From positions 57,410,636 to 57,474,635 of the forward strand of contig NC_134017.1 of the NCBI RefSeq assembly GCF_040712315.1: a stretch of 64,000 bases of DNA, read 5' to 3'. The stretch comes from Castanea sativa (Eukaryota > Streptophyta > Magnoliopsida > Fagales > Fagaceae). Below, one piece after another: positions 59,701 through 64,000 of this stretch. A program made the position numbers and the translations under genes. A model generated the notes under the pieces. It worked only from the letters and a program-made list of their open reading frames with translations, did no database searches and was not told the origin of the DNA. Position 1 is the stretch's first letter, and the number at the start of each line of letters is the position of its first letter.

Positions 59701-61102
59701 CTTTCTTTCTTCAAATTTCTATTTGAGTTGATACGTGCTTCTAGTCCATGATGGTTTGCCAATTCTCTTGATAGGCATGATAGTTGTACTTTTACTTAGT
59801 GTCCGTGTACCAGTTGTATACATCTAGTGTATACTCCTTTGCATTATTACTTGAAAAAATAATGGTGGGCAATAACTAAACACTTCAGCAACAGACATGC
59901 ACCCTCGTTAGGAACCTAACTCGAACTCATTTCCATAGAAATTCAGAAGCTTTGTGATTATCATCAAGAGGAAAACGTCTAAAAGCACATCTTCCATGCT
60001 GTTCATTGATAGGCACAATGAAAAGGAGATCATAAAAAAACGAGATCTTTCTGTGTTATTCCATATATTCTATAGTTGCAATGTCTCTAAACCACAGCAA
60101 CCTAATAGCAACCACCTTAACTTGCTTCAACGAATAAATTTTAAAGCCCTTCAAAGCCAACTAGATTTCTAAATGACAAAAACAAAATTTAAGTATCCTT
60201 GTACCATCATGAACAATTAAGAGGTTTGCAGAGACAGTGCTTACCACATCATCACCAGCTTTAACCTCCACCTGTGGAAGAACAATGAACCTAGAATCCC
60301 GGCTTTCAGGAGTCCGAGTCCCCACTTTTCTCCGTCCAGACAAACTAGCACTCCTGTCCAGAGACATAGACAAAGACCCACCTCTCAATCCACTCGAAAC
60401 TGCAGGCGACCGAGATGATGATGGGGAGGATAGCTTCGAAACCGACCTCCTAATCCCACTGCTGCCACTACTGTCCAATGAAGTAGAAGGAATCCTCCTA
60501 GAAGCAGAAGAAGTGGAAGAAGCTGACAATGCCGGCTTAACCAAAGACCTCCTCACACTCTCCTGCTTACTCACACTGGACCCAGTTGGTGTTGTTTTCG
60601 AAACCCGGCTCACTGGCGACACTGGAATCGACTTTCTAGTCTCCGGAACACTACTTCGAGTGGAAGAAGCCTTGTTAACAACCGAAGGCAACGAACTCCT
60701 TCTAGGTTCCGGTACAGGCTGCCGCACTGGTTCCGACACAGTACTAGTCTTTCTGCCTGCAACCAAACCGGCATTGCTCTGCCGCTTCTCCGGCAACCCT
60801 CCCGTGCTGTTTCGCCTCGCGGCAGCCGGTACAGCATTCGCAGTTTTCAACGACGCACTCAAAGTTGGCTTCATCACACTCGAAGTAGAGCCCAAGCCCG
60901 ACCCAGAACGGGGACCCAGACCCGGACCCATTTTGGAGTCCAATCTCTTCCTAACAGAACTAGTTGCTGCTGCAGCAGGTTTCACAGTTTTCGCAACCTT
61001 TTTCACAGTTTCTGAAGTAGGAGTAGTAGTAGTAGCAAGTTTCTCTGGAATTTGGGGCTTTTCTACTGGATCTTCGTCGGGTTGTGCTAATGGCTCCTCC
61101 AT
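26773..61102 (-). CDS. AIR9: AIR9, microtubule-associated LRR/A9-repeat protein
   Basis: I trace 37 coding exons with good splice sites, in transcription order: 61102-60245, 57236-57165, 56187-56122, 55970-55899, 55801-55736, 55630-55568, 55488-55423, 49837-49738, 49295-49194, 48384-48152, 48055-47941, 47335-47215, 47068-46893, 44348-44216, 43838-43738, 43634-43587, 41758-41574, 41459-41342, 41204-41077, 39230-39062, 38314-38196, 37967-37799, 37605-37521, 37414-37341, 37242-37123, 36725-36530, 36435-36314, 35823-35616, 35240-35167, 34945-34807, 34525-34344, 33435-33280, 31309-31178, 29301-29243, 27551-27522, 27420-27289, 26949-26773. All phases fit, giving 1721 aa; Arabidopsis AIR9 is about 1.7 kaa. 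Exon 1 (286 codons) is the basic Ser/Arg-rich microtubule-binding part. Exons 2-7 (63-72 nt, all phase 0) each encode about one LRR (residues 287-421). Then come 11 A9 Ig-like repeats (YxGGxEGxSxxxWxR; YTPVRxDGxxG) and a conserved C-terminus ending [12 protein letters not shown]9 decorates cortical microtubules, the preprophase band and the cortical division site, acting with TANGLED. The 37414-37341 border may be off by one base. Confidence 0.95.
28259..28515 (+). mobile_element. TRIM-like miniature LTR retrotransposon (AIR9 intron)
   Basis: Short terminal repeats (about 28260-28329 and 28450-28515) share TCACCATTTTCYTAATARYTTAARCTTTKG and AATCARTAATATTAT. After the first comes TGATATTAAAGCAGG, a degraded version of the TGGTATCAGAGC primer-binding site complementary to initiator tRNA-Met. 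The interior includes CACATGTTGAGCCCCACTTA and is shared with 49449-49690. There is no coding capacity. Confidence 0.6.
28590..28709. repeat. 60-bp tandem duplication in an AIR9 intron
   Basis: AACCAATATAGGGCCATGTC through ATTGCARGCGATTTT occurs twice at exactly 60-bp spacing with one visible difference. It generates a duplicated ORF on the minus strand that is not a gene. Confidence 0.9.
31683..32530 (+). mobile_element. Ty1/copia retrotransposon reverse-transcriptase remnant (AIR9 intron, antisense)
   Basis: The first frame reads [24 protein letters not shown]-like [15 protein letters not shown], matching the copia RT block ..LKQSPRAWFGRF..GM..C..DHS.F... Beyond it, the segment expected to contain the YVDD block is damaged, and GDDKAGIAKLK / KDLGKL and PW-type pieces appear in different frames. 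A 70-bp direct duplication (GGTTGGTAAGTTGAATTACT at 32155 and 32225) lies in the downstream part. No LTRs recognised. Heavily decayed. Confidence 0.75.
35228..35555. repeat. Tandem duplication spanning the AIR9 exon 29 splice acceptor
   Basis: GGACTGGAGTATAGCTG at 35228 recurs at 35394, followed in both by AGATGCATTAAAAAAA.GTTCATTACA, ATCCAATTAAAGATGCATAT and TAGGTTTCAGATATGAATTA (period about 166 bp). Copy one includes the true 3' splice site (35240/35241) and copy two carries a decoy (35406/35407). A TA/CA microsatellite lies in copy one. Confidence 0.9.
36075..36152 (+). repeat. Solo terminal repeat of the TRIM-like family
   Basis: TGTCAGAATTATGGTAAAAT through GGGACAATCAATAATTTATCACA resembles the left terminal repeats at 28259 and 49449. 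No internal region follows. Confidence 0.5.
40093..40489. mobile_element. MITE with long TIRs (AIR9 intron)
   Basis: It begins AACAAAGTTTCTCTCCAAAC and ends with its reverse complement; the inverted repeats extend about 48 bp and each contains an inner palindrome (TCTCTCCAAACTAGTTTGGAGAGA). TTTTCTTC at 40085-40092 and CTTTCTTC at 40490-40497 look like a target duplication with one mismatch. The interior is related to 30165-30510 in another AIR9 intron (GTGCTTGCAAAATTT, AACAACATCC, TTCAAYGGTTAGATTTT). Flanking sequence on both sides (about 39380-39560 and 40600-40740) is itself repetitive. Confidence 0.7.
41812..42660 (-). mobile_element. 5'-truncated LINE, minus strand (AIR9 intron)
   Basis: On the minus strand [40 protein letters not shown] and [16 protein letters not shown] match the region just before the zf-RVT domain of plant L1 ORF2. 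It continues in shifted frames through zf-RVT-like [15 protein letters not shown] sequence to an A-rich tail (T/C-rich on + at 41805-41822). Its 5' end carries a 30-bp inverted repeat (42572-42655). Confidence 0.75.
43300..43397 (+). mobile_element. LINE 3' tail remnant
   Basis: TGTACCCTTGTTCACTCACT, CCTTTTTGGTATCAATATAT and CTTATTACTTATCAAAAAAA is the common end of plant L1 elements in this window (compare 54060-54098). The upstream body was not recognised. Confidence 0.5.
44598..44705 (+). repeat. SINE-like element (AIR9 intron)
   Basis: GAGTTCTAGCTCAAATGG resembles an A box and CATAGGTTCAAGATCA a B box, spaced as in the copy at 2725. Confidence 0.45.
44706..46892. other. AIR9 intron 13 interior
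   Basis: The longest AIR9 intron stretch without a clear element. About 45040-45130 has a CATGTCGTGTCC..CGTTTCGTACCATGTTCGTG motif that looks repetitive, and about 45725-45780 looks like a minus-strand LINE tail. Nothing else is supported. Confidence 0.3.
48425..48627. repeat. MITE with GTCTGTTTGG termini (AIR9 intron)
   Basis: Left AGTGTCTGTTTGGCAAAA and right ..TCCCAAACAGACCCT are inverted repeats of about 13 bp around 200 bp of TATTTAGCTTATTTTTCTAC-type sequence. The ATTCATGAGTCC motif is also found in a remnant at about 21805 (ATTCATGAGCCC). No ORF. Confidence 0.55.
49449..49690 (+). mobile_element. TRIM-like miniature LTR retrotransposon (AIR9 intron)
   Basis: Terminal repeats TGTTAGAACAATGATCAAAT (49450) and TGTTAAAACAATAGTTAAAT (49614) both continue into TTCACCATTTCCTAATAA. 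The purine run GAGGGAGAG directly precedes the second, as a polypurine tract should. The interior (CACCTATTGAGCTCCACTTA) matches the copy at 28259. The primer-site region is deleted or unrecognisable here. Confidence 0.65.
50121..54098 (+). mobile_element. Outer LINE (L1 type), split by a second LINE, 16-bp TSD (AIR9 intron 7)
   Basis: AGAATTTTAATACAAT is duplicated at 50105-50120 and 54099-54114, flanking the element, with an A-run at 54091-54099 as the 3' end. The body starts 5'-truncated in the ORF2 segment before zf-RVT ([38 protein letters not shown]), goes through [16 protein letters not shown] and HRVMPHK, then is interrupted and resumes at 53755 with [40 protein letters not shown]. 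It is antisense to AIR9. Confidence 0.92.
50674..53752 (+). mobile_element. Inner LINE (L1 type), 5'-truncated, inserted in the outer LINE
   Basis: It begins at the last endonuclease motif (SDHCPLLL) and carries a reverse transcriptase: [97 protein letters not shown] is present but in another frame (about 52075-52100). There are frameshifts near 52055, 52130 and 52900. The zf-RVT region follows ([33 protein letters not shown]), then a stop at 53660 and an A-run at 53744-53754. AAGGT recurs on both sides (50669-50673, 53753-53757). Non-autonomous as it stands. Confidence 0.92.
54387..55265. mobile_element. PIF/Harbinger-type non-autonomous element, 879 bp, TAA TSD (AIR9 intron 7)
   Basis: It starts GGGTGCGTTTGTTTCGACAG and ends with the exact reverse complement; the inverted repeat extends about 23 bp to TAAA. 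TAA at 54384-54386 and 55266-55268 is the 3-bp duplication typical of PIF/Harbinger (Tourist) elements. Inner flanks carry ..CCGGAAAATRTTTTC / GAAAATATTTTCC subterminal similarity. The GC-rich core is a minisatellite. No transposase. Confidence 0.88.
54694..54903. repeat. 42-bp GC-rich minisatellite, five copies
   Basis: Unit CGAGCTCGCGCCGGGCGAGATCGACGTGCGATCTCGCGCCGT-like, starting at 54694, 54736, 54778, 54820 and 54862, with the last copy diverged. CpG- and palindrome-rich (GAGCTC, GAGATC/GATCTC). As 42 is divisible by 3 it gives open repeats in several frames on both strands ([13 protein letters not shown] and similar), which are not genes. Confidence 0.92.
56514..56770 (-). mobile_element. 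Short LINE 3' end, minus strand (AIR9 intron)
   Basis: A T-run at 56516-56529 followed on the minus strand by [20 protein letters not shown] and [14 protein letters not shown], the C-terminal zf-RVT end and 3' region of an L1 element (compare [20 protein letters not shown] in the inner LINE). About 250 bp, strongly 5'-truncated. Confidence 0.7.
57830..59280 (+). mobile_element. Decayed LINE pieces in AIR9 intron 1, with internal duplication
   Basis: About 57860-58010 encodes EKISWRQKS and [16 protein letters not shown], the RT N-terminal region. About 58310-58575 encodes [10 protein letters not shown] and [18 protein letters not shown], the zf-RVT end. 58606-59100 encodes [31 protein letters not shown] and [12 protein letters not shown], the zf-RVT domain again. 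GATAACCTTCGRAAGTAGAG starts two 161-bp tandem copies at 58606 and 58767. Many stops. Confidence 0.7.
59320..59690 (+). mobile_element. Another zf-RVT LINE fragment in AIR9 intron 1
   Basis: [20 protein letters not shown], then in shifted frames [29 protein letters not shown], all landmarks of the zf-RVT region and C-terminus. Strongly decayed. Confidence 0.6.
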
Positions 61103-61623
61103 TGTGATTGTGAAACGGAAATCAAACAACCTGATAACAACGACAGCCAATCAAACAAATAAACAAAAAGAGTTAAGGAAAATGAAGTGAATTTGTCACC
61201 GACGCTCTGTTTGGCTTGCTGGAAAATACAGGAAAGCTAAAAGGAAAAAGACTAAAGCCTGTAAAGTAAAATAATTTAGTTAGCCGAGCTGTCGTTTTCA
61301 TTTGTTGGGTACCAAAAAGCATAAAATTCCAATATTTATTTCTCCGCTGAAAGAAACGCATTTCAGCTTAAACTACATTTTCAAAAAAATATATATATTA
61401 CTTTTGTTATTTTGAGAAAATAAAGTTAGAGATACTTACAAAGCAGAAAATTTGCAAGATGTAGAAAAGCTTTCAGAACCGACACGTCCGTACTTGGAAG
61501 TGAAAATTACAGTAGGATCTGCCCAAAAAAAATGCAGGTTGTTAAGCTTAAATTTCAAGCTTCTTCTTAGTCGATCTAATTCAGAGAAAGAAGCACAACA
61601 ATGTGAAAGCAAATTTGAAGAAC

Positions 61624-61660
<37 letters not shown>

Positions 61661-61670
61661 AGAGTACCTG

Positions 61671-61705
<35 letters not shown>

Positions 61706-61930
61706 AGATCTGGTGAGGAAAGTAGAAGTTAGGGCTTTGACGGAGAAATCATTGGAAATTTCGCGGCGTGAAACCAGAAAAGAAAAGCAAAAGTGAGAGA
61801 GAGAGAGTGAAGACTGAAGAGTGAGTGAGAATGAGTGTGTTGGGAAGCAGAATTGTTGATGAGCTGCTAAAGGAAAAAGATGGGAAAAGTGGCGAAAGGC
61901 CAATGGGGGAATGGGGATTATTATTAAAAA
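61103..61930 (-). promoter_or_regulatory. AIR9: AIR9 5' leader, leader intron and probable core promoter
   Basis: On the minus strand the start codon is preceded by GTTGTTTGATTTCCGTTTCACAATCACA after a TTATCAG acceptor (about 61131), so a leader intron is likely. Upstream (about 61430-61910) pyrimidine-rich leader sequence (on the minus strand) carries two CT microsatellites, seen as GA runs at 61627-61657 and 61676-61701 on the plus strand. A 155-codon ORF here is low-complexity (Ser/Leu) and probably not translated as a protein. Confidence 0.45.
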
Positions 61931-62719
61931 ATTTAAAATACATAAGGGTGTTGTGGAATCTGGATAAATAAAAAAATAATAATAATTAAAATAGTGTTGA
62001 ATAATTTGACGACAAGAGAAATTGGCGGAAACAGAGGCTGGTCCGCAGGGAGTTTAAAAGTGGCGTAGAGTGGAGAGAGAGTGTGTCGTGTGTGTAGGAT
62101 AAGTTTGAAATTTGAACCCGCAAAGGAAAGGAAAGGAAAGGAACTCCAGTGCAAACATCACATCAGTTGTAAACAAAACCTGGGTTTGGATTGGAGTTTG
62201 GACTTAGGACTTGACATAACCCTTATATTTAGGAAATTTTTGAAAAATGTGTAAATAAAATAAATAAATTATTGCAAATGATTATTGAAGGGTGGGAAAA
62301 AAAGAGTAGAATGGCTGAAAAAGTTGGCTATATGAGAATGTCGATTTTTTATTTTTTTAATCATGTTTGTTTTTAGTATAACCTTATAAAACCTTATAAG
62401 GTTAAAAAGTTAATCATAAAATTTTAAATATATATATAAATATGTAACTTTACTTTATAGGTCACTAAACATGCACTTTTATGAAAGTTTTAATACTATT
62501 TTTTTAAAAAAATTTATTTTAAAAAGTTAGTGACTTTATTTTTTTTGTTATAAAAAAATTAAAAAATATATTTTAAACCAATATTCTTAAGACATCTATT
62601 AATTATTTTCTTACTTTATTTGTTATTGATAAAATTAAAAAATTAAGGGGGCAAATCTTTATCTCAAAGAGATTTGGACTTTTGTTTTTAATTGAAATGA
62701 TAGAAAAGTGGGATGATAA
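61931..62719. other. Intergenic upstream of AIR9
   Basis: AT-rich, no supported ORF. A GGAAAGGAAAGGAAAGGAA run lies at about 62124-62142. Confidence 0.35.
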
Positions 62720-62723
62720 AAAG

Positions 62724-62724
62724 A

Positions 62725-62776
<52 letters not shown>
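62724..62776. repeat. Compound (TA)n(TG)n microsatellite
   Basis: About 9 TA units followed by about 17 TG units. Confidence 0.95.
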
Positions 62777-62908
62777 TTTTCCTTAGTGTGTGTTGATATA
62801 GATTTTTTTTATATATAATCTTTAATATTATTCAAAGTGGAAAGCAAGAACTACAGTCAACCTCACAAGCAATTCTTAAAATTTCTACCATACTTAGTTT
62901 ATTAAAAA

Positions 62909-63092
62909 GAAGTGTTATATCTACAATATTTTCATAACACATTCACAACAAACCACAGATGGTAAATTGTTATTGGTTCTAATTTGAACTCACCACTGAA
63001 ATTACTTTCTTATCCACTCAATAACAACCAATAACAAACTATCACCTATGATTTGTTAAGAAAATATTATGGACGCAGAATTTCTCTTTATT
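62909..63092. repeat. Foldback MITE
   Basis: AAGTGTTATATCTACAATAT at the left pairs imperfectly with ATATTATGGACGCAGAATTT at the right, and CATAACACATTCACAACAAA with its counterpart TTGTTAAGAAAA. The inner part has TTGTTATTGG / CCAATAACAA. No coding capacity. A related half lies at about 13355-13440. Confidence 0.6.
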
Positions 63093-63544
63093 AAAATACA
63101 AAACCTCAACCAAATTAAAGGAAAATTGATCGGCGGCACGAGCAACCGAAGTACATTCTCTATTAACCCAACAGGAAAAACAGTTAAAGAAAATATCTTT
63201 TAGACATAGAGTGTTGCAAGTTAAATTGACAATAGTCCAAGGAGAGTATTCAGAGCATTTGATATGGATGATTGAGAAGTGAAATGGTGAAGATTAATTT
63301 TGTAATTTCATTCTCAATGTCATTTTCTTCCCAATTTGAAAGGGAAAAAAAATGGTGACCGCGGATGTAAACCTCCAACCATCTTATATCATGGCAATGA
63401 TTAAGTTTTTTTGCTAACCATGACACATGCATGGTGGTGATTGGGGGTTGGTTAATGTACTTCTTTATTATTTTTTGGGTAAAAAAATGTTAAATGTTTT
63501 TTGATACAAGATAAACTTCTACTTTAGCCTAATCTAAGTGTATA

Positions 63545-63655
63545 TGTGTGTGAAGCTCCTTCTTTGAGACTTGAATCCCGACTCTTGCCCCCCACACTCC
63601 ATAAGCACTTATACTGTATTTTATACTTGTGAAGTGACCTTTGCACCAAGGGTGT
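63545..63655 (-). repeat. SINE-like element, minus strand
   Basis: On the minus strand ACCCTTGGTGCAAAGGTCAC, then TATAAGTGCTTATGGAGTGT, then GGGATTCAAGTCTC, a B-box-like end. This arrangement is common in plant tRNA-derived repeats. Confidence 0.45.
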
Positions 63656-64000
63656 GTGGTGGTAAAAAAAATGCTAAATGTTAAAGACTCAAAAGTAGAC
63701 TTTCTTTTATTTAGAAATTAATATAGACTAATGGTTTGTTGGGATTAAGGGGGAGGGGGAGGAAGTTGAGTAGAGTAGAGTAAATTTGGTCCAAAATTAA
63801 CTTATTTTTAGCTAACTATATTCTACTCTCCCTCCTTCTTCTCTCAATCCAAACAGGCCTTAAGATTTGTGATTTTTATTCACCAGATGGAGAATTTATG
63901 TAAGCATAACTCAAAATGCTTAATAAATCAATACATTAAATGTTATATTTTATTCGATTTGCAATTTTGCATATGTATAGTTTAGATATGTTTTATCCTA
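63656..64000. other. Intergenic, nothing recognised
   Basis: AT-rich sequence to the window end with a purine run at about 63750-63770 (GGGGGAGGGGGAGG). Confidence 0.35.

Noticed and set aside
60161..61150. AIR9 N-terminus starting upstream with MAVVVIRLFDFRFTIT
   Set aside because: That ATG lies across the predicted leader-intron acceptor; the conserved start [12 protein letters not shown] at 61102 is the expected one.
60237..61190. 317-codon ORF on the plus strand
   Set aside because: It is the antisense shadow of AIR9 exon 1, a Ser/Arg-rich exon whose complement lacks stops; it has no independent similarity.
61436..61903. 155-codon minus-strand ORF upstream of AIR9
   Set aside because: Low-complexity Ser/Leu translation of CT microsatellites in the leader.

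Overview
This window is plant nuclear DNA, most likely from a woody eudicot. The evidence is the AT-rich introns, plant-only gene families (AIR9, plant CAT, FAR1-type transposase, plant L1 and copia elements) and dense nested transposons. Fagaceae is only a guess from general look. I saw no rRNA, tRNA gene or CRISPR array.

Layout. Positions 1-6388 (+) hold exon fragments of three unrelated genes in a row: a broken DeCL (DUF3223) domain like the Pol IV/V largest-subunit tail, two intact exons of a VPS39-like vacuolar-sorting protein, and three intact internal exons of a KEA4/5/6-type K+ efflux antiporter. They end against a CACTA-type terminus packed with subterminal hairpin repeats (about 5950-6388), which sits inside a LINE RNase H remnant. 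I read this as a gene-fragment-capturing CACTA element whose left end lies upstream of the window. Positions 6389-20190 are a transposon and repeat zone: a hAT transposase tail; a complete 2.9-kb CACTA element (10093-13008) with 3-bp target duplication and an internal paralogous empty site; a 615-bp tandem duplication; and a FAR1/Mutator-type element (17317-19953) with long inverted repeats, lying between two TA microsatellites.

Two complete protein-coding genes follow. The first is a cationic amino acid transporter of the CAT1/5/8 group (22821-24608, +). Its coding region is one exon, with a probable 2-kb intron in the 5' leader. A 768-bp hAT-type non-autonomous element with a perfect 8-bp target duplication lies just downstream. 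The second is a full-length AIR9 gene, a microtubule-associated protein with a Ser/Arg-rich basic N-terminus, LRRs and 11 A9 Ig-like repeats. It is on the minus strand from start codon 61102 to stop 26775-26773. I reconstruct 37 coding exons, 5166 nt including stop, giving 1721 aa with an open frame throughout. Its introns carry a LINE nested in a LINE (16-bp target duplication), a Harbinger-type element with a 42-bp GC-rich minisatellite, copia, TRIM-like, SINE and other LINE remnants, and a tandem duplication that made a decoy splice acceptor.

The two intact genes are functionally unrelated (plasma-membrane or endomembrane amino-acid transport versus cortical microtubules and the division site) and lie tail to tail. 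The most unusual structures are the multi-gene-fragment CACTA region at the left edge, the CACTA hairpin array, and the Mutator element in a TA microsatellite.
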